Positions 22,501 through 34,353 of a stretch of 64,000 nucleotides of DNA are shown here, in pieces. Source of the stretch: Polytrichum commune (lineage: Eukaryota; Streptophyta; Polytrichopsida; Polytrichales; Polytrichaceae); contig OX485804.1 of the NCBI GenBank assembly GCA_950295325.1, forward strand, positions 67,372,033-67,436,032, written 5' to 3'. A program made the position numbers and the translations under genes. A model generated the notes under the pieces. It did no database searches. It worked only from the letters and a program-made list of their open reading frames with translations, and was not told the origin of the DNA. How positions within the stretch are numbered: position 1 is the stretch's first letter; each line of letters starts with the position of its first letter.

Positions 22501-25500
22501 CTTTGGCAGGAACAAAGGTTATAGGTAGCATACGTGACATTGGTGCAATGATTGGTCTTGCACGTGGTTGGAGTACAAATCCCTCATGCACAAGGATGTT
22601 AGTACTATGATGAACATTGTGGTTTAGCTAACCCTAAGTATGACTTGCTTGTGTACATTTATGTTCCTATATGTTTTAACATGCTTTATGCCATTGTTGC
22701 AAACCATGCATTATTTGGAGAGATTTATGTAGCAAATGGATATTTTCATTTGTGACACTTGACAATAGTATATCTATGACCTCTACTATGGTCCGGTTTT
22801 TTGGTTTCTCATTGAACACCTTCACCGAGATGAGAACTTTTGACATGCATGCATGATATTATGAGCTTGATTTGGGTGCAAGGCGCCTTTGAGATCATGG
22901 ATTTGAATGAGATGGGGGTTGAAATATTCACATTCAAATGTGGGGCTATTGTCCATCATGCTACCACTATGAGTGGGATTGGAATGTCGCAAGAGGTGTT
23001 GAATGGGATTGTGGTTGAAGTGAGGGGACTATGCCCTGGTAACATATCTAATCCTTACATGTTTCTATTCATGTTTATGTACAAATATTTTCTTTGAGTT
23101 TGTTGTTTGCACGTGTGCCACACATTCAAGTCTAAGGTGCAACTTTTATGTGCGGATTGGGATCACCTTATAGGCTCATTGAAGAACTATCGACTTTATT
23201 CTTGACATCAACCATGATGGACTCACTAGAGGCAAGATAACACCAATATTGGTGCAACTGCATGCCCAGGAGCTTTCTGAAGGCCACTCAAAAATCATAG
23301 ATGTTAAACGCAATAGTTGCATGGGTGTTATTCATCACCATGTTGGATTAAGCAAAATTTAATCATGAATGTGTGCAATTTAAGGGTGCAATAGAAGCCA
23401 ATGTTGTAGATGCCATGCAAGAATTCATAACCATCAACCCATTAACTAAGTTATGGCAAACAATATCCATGTCTATGATGCTCCACAAATTATTTGGAGA
23501 GTGGTTTAAAGTGGCAAAATTTGCCGCCATTCAAGTGTTTGGTTTAGTTAAGATGAACGCACATTTTCTTCAATGACATTGACAAAATTTGAACCTTGTA
23601 ATCGGCTCACAACGCACTTGGTAGCATGTGTGGGGATATTCTTGCACAAGTTCTATACCCTAAAGACATTTATGTTTGACAAGGTTTATAATTATTAAAG
23701 TATTTGTACATGAAGAGGCAACATGATCATTAGGAAATTTCTTAATAATCATGCATCCTTTGTAGAGGCAATTCTTGTAGATAACGCCTAACATTCCCTA
23801 TGATTGCAATCGTGGTTCCATAATGTTGCCTTATTGAGTCCATACTCGGATCTTGTGGTGCAGATGTTAGGCAGATATGTTGGTGTTGTGGTCGTTTTTG
23901 CTATTTTTGGTGATGTAGCTCTTTGCTGTTTTGTTATTGTTTTTGCAGTGCATGCAGTCTTCGTAGTCCATGTAAAGGTTCATTGTGATTGTACGTGCCT
24001 TAGAACGTGAGGTTGGAACTTGTAGTAATGTGTTGCAACTTGGTAGTTAGTCCCATATGTATGCATGCAACTATCATTTGTTTGCCTTCGACTATCATTT
24101 ACTTGACTGCAAATTTTATCAATTAGTTTTGTGTAACTTTTTAGCTCAATATTGTGTCGTGCATTGGTCACGAAGATCATGTAATTAGTAGTTACCTTAG
24201 AGTCTTAATAGAGGTTCAAGTTTTTGACCAAAGCAACAAAGGCCATGTTTGTGGGAAAATGAACTCCACTTATAAGAATTTGCCAATGTATGTTTTTTTT
24301 CACATCATAATAGCCAAATTTCTTGACCATGATATGAATTGCATTGCCCACAATTACTTTTGTTTGCTTGATCTTGTTCGCCACGCATGTCATTTCAAAA
24401 TCCCAAATGTGCAGCCACCTTGAATATCATTGAGATTATTATATATATATATTGTCCTTGTAGCCATTTAAGCTACATTTTGAGTGCCCAATGGGCTAGC
24501 CCTTCGCTATTTGCAAAAATCTCTTGAGAAAGGTTGACGAAGGCCTCAATGAATTAACAATCTTGGAGTACAAATTCAAGATCCTTGAAACTACTCATCC
24601 AAGTTGATAGATAGTTCAAATACAATACATCAACCGACAAACCTAGAGGATGGTTATATGTGTAGCCAACATGAAAAGTTGTAGTACAAACTATGAATGC
24701 ATTGACACATTCACCCAAATATCATTCACCAAACATTGAGCTCATTTAACAATGTAAACAAAGTGTTCCTTCTATGTTGTGGATCATATTGGAACATTCC
24801 AGGTAATTGCATGTGCATCATTGATAATGTCATGAAGCAAATGGTCCAACATTGGCGCCACGGTCTTAACACAATAAGGCCCTTGGCTCGAGGTCTTCCA
24901 CAAATATGGGCCAACCCTTTGGTTGGTGCCCTTATTCACCGAAAGTCCCATCTTTTGGGCCTCGTCTAGCATTTAATTGGTGTTCATTGGGTTTGGACAA
25001 GAAATCACCAATTTTGGAGGAACACCAACACCATACTACATAATAGTTGAGAGGGGAGTGGATGACAAGATGGGACAATAATGAGACATTCATCAACTTT
25101 TGCATGTTACGAGACATAGCTAGTATGCTCATGGATGTTACGTATAGGCAATGGATGAAATGTCTTATGTGTGGATAGAAAAGACAAGAGAGTTGTTGGA
25201 AGCACCCTCCACTTCGATGAAGGATTGGTTATGAAACACAAGACATCCTAAGGTAGATATGTGTTATTTGGATAGTTTTCACTTTACATGCAATTAGTGT
25301 GAGATAATTAGCAAATCCAAATCGTGCCATAGCCATTTGAAACTTATATGAATATCTTATTTAGTGTACTTATTAGATCCACACCTAACTACATACCACT
25401 CAAATATAGGGGTCCGAATTAATATGATGTTGGAATTAGGTACGTTTACCTTACAAGCTTACGACATAATATAAATCCTAGCCGTCCATTGCAAAAGAGA
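19577..25500. other. Gene-poor sequence, probably decayed transposons
   Basis: The longest frame, 20916-21344 (142 codons, plus), has no family I recognise. Frames at 21718-22065, 22371-22610 and 22840-23097 (plus) are similarly featureless. A TA run lies near 24437-24452. No RNA gene or bounded repeat was found. Confidence 0.4.
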
Positions 25501-25539
25501 GATCCACCCGATTCTTGAAGTGCAGCCAGTCAGCAGACG

Positions 25540-25600
25540 TGGGCCTTACCCTGCTTCCCCATCCCACGCGCGGTTGGCCGCACAGGAATTAGGGTTAGGG
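25540..25600 (+). promoter_or_regulatory. Site II and telo-box motifs upstream of eIF3a
   Basis: TGGGCC at 25540-25545 matches the site II core, and TTAGGGTTAGGG at 25589-25600 contains the telo-box core (AAACCCTA on the other strand). The pair is known in plant promoters of ribosomal and translation-factor genes. They lie about 250 and 200 bp before the start codon, and a CT-rich stretch follows at 25622-25650. Promoter function is inferred from the motifs. Confidence 0.4.
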
Positions 25601-25794
25601 GCGAAGGCAGGAAGGGAAGCTCGTCTCTCTCGCTCGTTCCTTTCTGCCGAGCGTTGCTGCTGAGCAGCCGCCTCGCTGCTCTGCCATTTTTCCCTTGCTG
25701 CTTTTGCTCCGCTCCCTTCACCCCCGCGCACTCTACTCCAATCCACACGTACTTACAAAGGGAGGCGCTGCTGCGATCCGCTCGTGCCGCCACC

Positions 25795-28700
25795 ATGGCG
25801 ACCTTCGCCAAACCCGAGAATGCCCTCAAGCGGGCGGAAGGTAGGGTTTCACTTGTTGTTTTCTTTGTCACTCGACTTAGCATCTCCTCACTCTCGTTGG
25901 AATTAATGACCAACCAAAATATATGGCTCTGAATCACATGAGCTTCCTTTACATTATAATGCCAAGGGTCGGAGAGGGTTAAGCTCAGGTAGGGTTTTGA
26001 TTTTCTCTTCCCTGAAGTGTGCAATTGTATCCTTACATCGTAATTACTTGGCAGTGTTCTATGTTTGTTATCAAAATGTGTGTTTGATGACAAGTATAGT
26101 AGACAGGATGAAGTCAAATGTGGGATAGGGTTGAGCTGACTTGAATTTTGGTAGGGTTTTGATTTTCTTCTTCGAGAAGTTTGCAACCTTTTGGTAAGCT
26201 CGCAATTACGGGAGAGTAGTCCATTTTATGGATGGAAATCTGTGTTTTGGAGTATAGTAGACATGGTGAAGCCAAGGGTGGCAGGTTTTGAGCTGACTGA
26301 GATTTTGGGATGCTGGCAGAGTTGATGAACGTGGGCCAGAAACAGGCTGCACTTCAAGCTCTACATGATCTTATTACATCCAAGCGGTACCGGGCATGGC
26401 AGAAAACACTCGAGAAAATCATGTTCAAGTATGTGGAGCTCTGTGTGGACATGAAGAAGGGCAGGTTCGCCAAAGATGGGCTTATTCAATACAGGATTGT
26501 CTGCCAGCAAGTCAATGTGAGCTCGTTGGAAGAAGTTATCAAATATTTTCTGCAGCTTTCCAGTGAGCGGGCTGAACAGGCACAGGCACAGGCACAAGCT
26601 GCAGAAGTGACTCTGGATGTAGAGGACTTGGAGGCAGAGAAAAGGCCAGAGGATCTGATGTTGAGCTATGTCAGTGGTGAGAAAGGGAAAGATCGCTCTG
26701 ACCGTGAGATGGTTACTCCATGGTTCAAGTTTTTGTGGGAAACCTATCGAACGGTTCTGGAGATTTTGCGAAACAATTCCAAGTTGGAGGCCCTATATGC
26801 TGTACGTAAAGCTACTAGCTATAGCGTTCACCTTCTTTCTACATGTAGAAGATTCATGATTTGATGGATGATGCTGATAATGTAACCTACATAATTGAAT
26901 GGGACTGGTAGAGTTGTTCACTGGTGATTGTGGTCTAGTCTCAGTCTAGTACCATGAGTATGCATATCTAGAATGATGAGGATGTTGGGCACTTGAATTA
27001 GGGAATTGGTGGAAAGATGTGTCATCCTGTTTGAAATGCATTTTTGTTGTTTTGGTGTAATTAGGGTTAGACCAACTTGCCATTTCAGGTCTGAGTTTGT
27101 AACAAATTCCTTCAGTGCCATCCCCCTGAATGGTCTTGGTTGTTGTGACATCTCATTACAGATGACAGCGCACAGGGCGTTTCAATTTTGCCTTCAATAC
27201 AAACGTACCACAGAGTTCCGGCGGCTCTGTGAAATTCTTCGCAACCACTTGACAAATCTGAACAAGTACAGAGATCAGAGGGACCGACCTGATCTGACAC
27301 AGCCAGAAAGCTTGCAATTGTACTTGGAGACCAGGTTTGAGCAGCTCAAGATAGCCACAGAACTAGAGCTCTGGCAGGTGAGGTTTTGACCTGTTTCAAC
27401 TATGAGGTTCCATATGGGCTGCATGTCATGCAAATCCCTAATTCCTGCATCTTTGTAAAGATATCATACATGGACTCAGTTCTACACTTGTCGGATAATC
27501 TGGACATGGGTGAGAGGAACCTTACAGATGGTGTTACTGGTGTACCTCATCAGTGACATCAAGCATTTGCATTGATTAAGAAGAAACCGCTGGTGCTATG
27601 GACAAGATGATGCAGTTTACACACGTGCATTCTAGTCCTACTTTATGAGGGAGTACAAAGCGTCTGAACTGTCTATTTCTTGCTGTACTATCAGGAAGCG
27701 TTCCGATCGATTGAGGATATTCATGGGTTGATGTCGATGGTGAAAAGAACACCCAAACCACAGATGATGGCTGTCTACTATGCCAAGTTGACTCAAATAT
27801 ATTGGGTGTCAGATAGCCTCCTCTATCATGCATATGCCTGGTACAAGCTCTACAATCTGCAGAAGAGTTACAACAAGAATCTTACTGCTAAAGACTTGCA
27901 ACTCATGGCGTCGTCTGTGCTGTTGGCTACTCTTGCTATCACACCTTATGATAGCAAGCATGGTGCTCACCATTTCGAGCTGGAGATGGAAAAAGACAGG
28001 AATGCAAGGATGGCCAACATATTGGGATTTACTATTGATGCAAAGAGAGATTCTCGAGAAGTGGTGAGTGATTCACATGATTCTGCACAGCATTGAATTT
28101 TCCTTTTGTCTGTGTGCACCAGATAGTCAACTTTTGTGAGTGGCTTCATTCCTATCCTTTGAGTGACAACACACACCTTTCTCAGTGACAACACACAGCT
28201 TTTGTACAGCTAGGAATGTCTGATTTATTTGTTAGACTTTCTTTATCATCCTATTGAGATGCCCCATCTCTTGGTGGATAAGTTGCTGCGCCTGTGTTGG
28301 AAGAGAGCAATGTGACGATTACTCATACTTTGTTGTTTGTTTTAACTGCAGTTGTCAAGGTCAGCACTGCTGGCAGAGCTTGTAAGTTTTACTCCAACCT
28401 GTGATTGTTGACTCTCAATTCAGGTCACAGAGTCATGAATCCGTCTCTTGACCTTTGCCCTATTTTTTGCTTAATTGTATTTCGGAATCAAATGTGACAC
28501 TGATGGACGATATTTTCTATGTGCTTCCTTTACTTCAGTTATCTTAGCTGTGAACAGTTAAGCGTCTGGGTAAACAGTCCCCCCGTGAGACATTCATTAT
28601 TAGTGCTGTACATGTAGTTCTCCAGGCTAGAATTTGATGTTGTCTCTGGGAATATCATGTCTGCATATCTTCCTTGTTCTCTGCCAGTGCCTCTTTTTTC

Positions 28701-31700
28701 TTTAAATCTATGAATTTGGTTTTATGACTTACCATTTCTCCTCTTGTGAGTTATGACATCTAGTGGCTTCATGCCATACTTGTTGCAAATTAGGTTTCGA
28801 AGGGTGTAATGACCTATGTGTCACCCGAGGTCAAGGACCTGTACAATTTGCTGGAGAACGAGTTTCATCCCCTTGACTTGGCAGCCAAAGTGCAACCCCT
28901 TCTCTCCAAGCTGTCAAAGCTGAGTGACAAGTTGTCCGCAGCTTCACCTGTGCCAGAAGCCCAGTTGGAGCAGTACTCTCCTGCTCTGGAGAAGCTGACA
29001 ACTCTTAGAGTTCTCCAGCAGGTAAGAGGACTAGAATCAGGCTCACTGTTCAGCATCTTGCCTTTAGCTCCTAATGCTTTGTGCTCTTGCATGTGAAAGT
29101 TTGCCTTGTTATTTTTGAGTCATCAGCTGGATGCCAGCATTTGAGCATTCCAGCTGTAAGGCGTCCTTAGTCAGTATGGAAAGGGGTAAAACAGCATCAA
29201 TGTTGATGTATGTCATTTGAATAATGGAGCTTCAATTGAGTGTCAGTTTGTGAACGAGTCTAAGTTCTGTTCAAGTGCAGAGTTTGAGTGAATGCTTTTG
29301 TTTGCAGGTATCTCAAGTGTATCAGACAATCAAGATATCCAACCTTACACAAATGATCACCTTCTTCGATTTCTCGGTTGTAGAAAAGCTTGTTGTTGAA
29401 GCAGTGAAGTACAACTTTGTGCAAGTCAAGGTTGATCACCTCAGAGAAGTTGTCAGCTTCGGGGGCCAGGTATGCACTTAGCAGCTAATCTTATGTTTCT
29501 TGAGGTTAATTGTTTAGATCCTTGGATTTCCTTAATTGAAAATATAAATTGCCTAGAATTTTGAGGATTTGACAAATAGTACCAAACATGGAGTTGGATA
29601 TTGGTTTGGTGTTTTGGGATTGTGCTGTGTATACCAAGATAATCTGCAACTGAACAGCATGGAAGATATTCTCAACCAATTTATTTATTCACTGATGAGT
29701 GTTTGCTTGCAGGACCTGGAGTCAGACAAAGTAAAGAATCACTTGACAATTTTGGCCAAGAGGCTCAATAAGGCTGTTAACCTTATCCAGCCACCTACTC
29801 TTGAAAGGCCTTCCAGACAAATCCTACCATTTTCTGAGCTTCAAAATGTTGTTGAGAAGGAGCATAAGAAGCTCCTTGCTCGCAAGGTTCTAATTGAGCG
29901 CCGTAAAGAGGAACAAGAACGGCAGATGCTTGAAATGGTATGCATTGTGGCTTTTTACAGGGATTCGACTTGCATCTTAACTTGATTATCACTTTTTTTG
30001 AAGTCTGTAGTTCTATCCAGTTTGCGTCTGGACTTCAATGGTTTTTGTAACTTAGAAAGATCTCCTTCAGTCTATTATGACTCATTCCAAGATGTGGTTG
30101 CTTCTCTAGGAACGAGAAGAAGAATCCAAGAGGCTGAAACAGCAGCGGCAGACAGAAGAAGCTGAGGCTAAGAGGCTTGCAAATGAATCAGCCAAGCGAG
30201 AGGAGGCTAGGATTCGCAAGGAGATTGAGGAAAAGGAGCTGGAAGAGGCAAGACTGCTACTGGCAGAAGCTGAAAAGCGGAAAGGAAAGAAGGGGAAGAA
30301 GCCAGCAGGAGATGGAGTAAGTTTATGTCACCTCCAAATAAAATCTTACACCCACATTGCAACACTTGCACAAATTGTCCCAGTTACTTCATTTGATAAA
30401 AATAAAGAATAAAAGTGACTCTAGCTCTCTTGTCTTCAACGAAAATAAAATAACATGGCAATGGTTATGGAATGCAGGAAGTGACCAGGCTTACTAAGCA
30501 GATTCTTATGGAGGAGGCACTGAGTGAGCAAATGAAAGAGAGGCAAGAAATGGAGCGCAAGCTGCAAAAGCTATCAAAAACAATGGATCATCTTGAACGT
30601 GCAAAGCGTGAGGAGGAAAGACCACTCATTGAGAACACCTACCTGAAGCGTCTTGAGGATGATGAGAAGTTCTACCAGGAACAGCAAGAGGTGCCACTCT
30701 CTTCTAGTTTAAGGCCATTAAGATTGTGCCTTGTCTATTAGAGTTCAAAAAGCGGGTTCCTGCAATTTGGTTTCTCAATTGAGCAATGTTTAACATTTTT
30801 TTTCTGTAATGTGACAGCAAGCAATTGAGCAGAGTCAAAAGCAGCATGAGACTGATGTGGTGGAGAAAACCAGACTGATCAGAATGATTGGAGACAAGGT
30901 ACTTTCTGTTCAACAGTAGCTTTTGTATGTTCTTGTTTGTTTGACTCTCCAGTCGATCAATTGCTTATCTCGGCTTGCATGTTTCAGGATATTTTCCAAC
31001 TACAAGTTGTCGGCCGCCGACAAGGTGAGTTTGAGAGGTTGAAGAGACTTCGGGAGGAGAGGCTTGCTGAAGAACGAGCATTGAGGTCCCAGGAGCGGGA
31101 GGTAAGACGCAAGAAGGAATACTACAAACGTGAGGAAGAATTGCGGCTCCTGAAGATTCAGGAGGAGGAGGAAACTAGAAAGAGGGAAGGTAAGAATCGA
31201 ATTAGGTTCTCTTGTTTATCTAAACGTCAATGCAAATGTCAAGATAAAATGATCTAGTTTTGCATATAATATTACATTGTTGTTTAGGTGTATAAGTTGG
31301 AATCTTTTGGTGATTTATATTTCAATTTTTCTTTGCAGAGGAAGAGCGTAAACGCAGAGAGGAGGCTGAGCGACGTGCCAAGTTGGATGAAATTGCTGCA
31401 AAACAGCGACAGGCCGAGATTGATGCTGAAGAGAGGGAGAAACGGGAAAGAGAAGCAAGGAGACTTGAAGAGCTTAACAAGCCTGGAAAGTTTATTCCTC
31501 CTTCTCTTCGCAAGAAGCTAGAGAGTGGTGGTGCAGACAGCTCTGACACGTGGAATGATCGGCAAGCACGTCCTCACCTTGAGGAAAGACCACGTCTGTT
31601 TGGTGCGAGAGGTCCAGCTGCCCCTCGAGAGGGTGATCGGCAGGTTGATGGGGAAGCAGACAATGGCCCTCCTCCATCCACAAACCGCTACCAACCACCA

Positions 31701-31880
31701 CGAGCTAGGCTTCCTGATCATGAGGGTCCTCCTCGTGCATATGAACCTCCACGAGGTGCACTTCGAGGAGATGGGGGTTCTCGCGGAGATGCGTATGCCC
31801 CTCCTGGCCGTCCAGGGGTAAGGCCATCCATTGGTGGACGTCCTGTAGGGGAAGGAAGACCAGCAGGAGATCGGTGGTAG
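25795..31880 (+). CDS. eIF3a: Eukaryotic translation initiation factor 3 subunit A
   Basis: Thirteen exons: 25795-25840, 26320-26801, 27162-27377, 27695-28063, 28352-28381, 28794-29021, 29308-29469, 29713-29937, 30110-30316, 30478-30690, 30818-30898, 30988-31189, 31339-31880. All junctions are GT-AG and join in phase to 3003 nt, 1000 aa plus TAG. That is close to flowering-plant eIF3a (about 990 aa). The ATG sits in GCCGCCACCATGG. eIF3a is the scaffold of the eIF3 complex on the 40S subunit and helps recruit mRNA and scan for the start codon. The N-terminal half is the helical repeat region ([33 protein letters not shown]) leading into a PCI domain at roughly residues 320-500. Residues about 540-880 are a long charged coiled coil ([17 protein letters not shown]). 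The end is Arg/Gly/Pro rich, as in other plants. Exon 5 is only 30 nt. Confidence 0.96.
28352..28381 (+). other. 30-nt micro-exon of eIF3a
   Basis: TTGTCAAGGTCAGCACTGCT and the next ten bases encode [10 protein letters not shown], a segment conserved in plant eIF3a. It is flanked by TGCAG before and GTAAGT after, with introns of 288 and 412 bp. Skipping it would remove ten residues without changing frame. Confidence 0.85.
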
Positions 31881-33419
31881 TTTTGACCCCTTCAACTATG
31901 ATGATGATCTAGAGATATGAAGCGAGGGAGGTGTCGTCTACACTTGGAGAGGCTTGGCTACCTAGATTTTTGTCAAAATTTTGCTGCCACTTGCCTTGAG
32001 GATGCTGTGCACATGGTTGAGTTAGTGGCGAAAGCAAGGCAGTGCTGGGGCAGGGGAAGATGATGATTTGAGAAGGATGAGCAGATGCTCCTCTCCCAGT
32101 TCTGAAGTATCCATTCCTTAGTCTGTTGTTTTATGTCCTGTTGTCATCTCCACAAATGGAACCATATGTGGGCATCAATTTTGTGCTTGTGGTAGCTTCA
32201 TCTTCTGGAGCACTCAATTTGTTTGGGAAATTAATAGAAGCTGCTGTACCTTACCTGAGATCTTACCTTGAGCTTTGGAACCAAGTTCATAAATCATGAC
32301 AAATTTCGCAAGTAACTCCTGTAGCACGTGTGCTGCAGAATTGTTGAGACAAAGCTAAAGTACCATTGCCCACTCTGGAAGCCTCAGCCAGTTTAGCACT
32401 TCGGTTTTAGTATTATCATGGTGTTTTATTATCTATTGGATACGACTTTGAGTTCAATAAGCATCACCTACTAGGAGTGATTTGTACCTGTAGGTGTGAG
32501 CTTGTGATAATGTGAAGTTTGGTTCCAAACAATGCAGATTACCAATGTGCTTGGTTGTCAACAGGTTTGTGGTTGCATTCCTTTTCTTCATTTGATTCTT
32601 TGTTTTACTTCAATCATCCTGATGCCACCCTCATCCTCAATCAATTCTGCAAGGCCCTCTTCTTAATGAAATTGTCTTCCTATCTCCCTATCTCCTGTGG
32701 GTTGGTCTCCTGAAACTCCCAATTCAACCACTATTTTGTCAAATGATAGCATAAGTTGGTGTAAGTCTTGAATTCCAATGTCCGATTCTTCAACTTCTCA
32801 CAAGGTTGTTAGTTTGTATTGCTACTTTATTGCTCCTGTACAAGTTTTATGCTGCAGTTTTGTAACAATGAAATGGATGAGTATGCAAGATAAAACATTG
32901 GTACATAACCAAGAAGACCCTACCTTTCTAGGATTTGAAACCTTGAAATTGTCGATTGCATTGAGGCAAATTTGGATTTTGAATGTCTCCCACAAATCTT
33001 AGACAGATCAAGCTGTTGAAGAGTGTAACTTAGAGAAGCTCTCATTCAAACTCCCAACTGTGCACACAATTGTTGTTTAGCCAGATGTTGGGTTCATAAT
33101 GCAACCTCTCATCATGAGTAAGGTACCAAATTGTTGTTGAGAATGCAAATTTGGAGAAAGTAGGCTTGTCTTCTCATTCCAAGAAATGAAGTAGTAGTGT
33201 CTAGTTCAAGATTGAGGTGAGTGTGGGCCCTCAAACCCTAGAAAATCCTAATTGGACCTCACAATCCAAGACATTTTGGACAATAAACTTGTTGACAGTT
33301 ACAAAATTGGAGAGGAAACTTGCACTTTGAAGTATTTTGCTGTTGGCTGCCCAATGTATGGTTGGACTGAGAGAAGAAGGCCATTTCATGTTAATAAGTG
33401 CAACAGGTCTTGCAGCCTC
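31881..33419. other. eIF3a 3' flank and intergenic sequence
   Basis: The first few hundred bases after the TAG should be the eIF3a 3' UTR; no clear polyadenylation signal decides its end. Bases 33255-33419 extend the minus-strand F-box frame past its TAA as a second open stretch without known motifs. Confidence 0.4.
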
Positions 33420-33656
33420 TTACTTGGTGGAAAAGTAATTATCACAGGCACGTGGACTTTCAATCCACAACTTCTGAAACTCTCGAGATAAAATGATGTC
33501 ATTCCACTGCCTACAGACCAGTCGAGTTACGCACAGATCTCTGATAGATAACCACATGAGTATGGTGGGAACAACATCGCCTGGCAGAGATTGCCAATAC
33601 ATCATGCCATGTCTGCAATGAGAAGCTGACATTATGGAAGATTGCTGAGGAGACAT
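33420..33656 (-). pseudogene. F-box domain protein fragment
   Basis: From the first ATG at 33656 the frame runs to TAA 33422-33420 and encodes 78 residues. It includes an F-box: SLPGDVVPTILMWLSIRDLC, then VTRLVCRQWNDIILSREFQ. F-box proteins bind SKP1 and bring substrates to SCF ubiquitin ligases. In plants the motif is normally near the N terminus of a 350-450 aa protein with kelch or similar repeats. Here the frame stops soon after the motif. Reading on past the stop gives another roughly 55 open codons without recognisable repeats. Upstream bases are open without an ATG. It is either a truncated pseudogene or the first exon of a gene whose other exons I cannot identify; I favour the former. 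Confidence 0.6.
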
Positions 33657-34209
33657 TGACTTTTGTGAGTTCAAGGCTTGGCTGGAGGAGAAGCTTAAAA
33701 ATAATCACTTTCCTTGTTTCTTTGAGCGCTTCTTGCAATGGTTGCATCACAGCCATGGAGGGCCATGCTATCTAACCTCACCTTTGTGTTGTGAACATGT
33801 TGATCAAGGGATACAAGATTGGTTTGCCATACATTTTCCCAAGCAAGTTGCCAACAAATGGTCGGTTACCATGACCACTTAATTAGAGCCCTCTATCAAA
33901 AGATGGTAGTAGTTTGCATGTTGAAGAGGCTTTCTCATATGTGCTTGCATCCTTACGAAGCAAATGGTACTCCAATGAAACGTTGCTCCATATGGAATTG
34001 GTCCATGTTTTTCATAGAGTGTTGGAATGCAATAAGGAAGTTGGCTTCAATTAGACTTCTTGGCAATGACATTTTTTTTATGAATGGAGAGACATTGCCC
34101 TTGTCCCCCATTTGCATCCATGAAAATCTCCACATCCATTAGCATACAAGTCTTAGTGCACATGCTTTGGCAACTATAAAACTTGCAAATCTATAGCTAT
34201 GGTATACAT

Positions 34210-34353
34210 TAGAGGGCTCCCTGTTTCATCTTTACATGTGCCGGAATGTAGTTTCCACGTGGGATACAAGTGGGTCGTGACGAATGTGAGCATGACACAT
34301 TGCATATGTTGAGGGGAAAATAATTCATTTGTGTTGGAATAGGGAGCCCTCTA
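34210..34353. mobile_element. Small MITE with TA-type ends
   Basis: TAGAGGGCTCCCT at 34210-34222 is the exact reverse complement of 34341-34353, with weaker pairing for about eight more bases inward. If the outer TA on each side is the target duplication, the element is 34212-34351 (140 bp) with TIRs starting GAGGGCTCCCT, as expected for a Tc1/mariner-related MITE. There is no coding capacity. Confidence 0.6.

Noticed and set aside
24736-24972. Opposed 60-78 codon frames that vaguely resemble a transposase fragment
   Set aside because: No catalytic motif could be placed, and both strands are equally open.
31492-31895. Minus-strand and alternative plus-strand frames over the last eIF3a exon
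   Set aside because: Shadows of the GC-rich Arg/Gly/Pro-coding 3' end of eIF3a.
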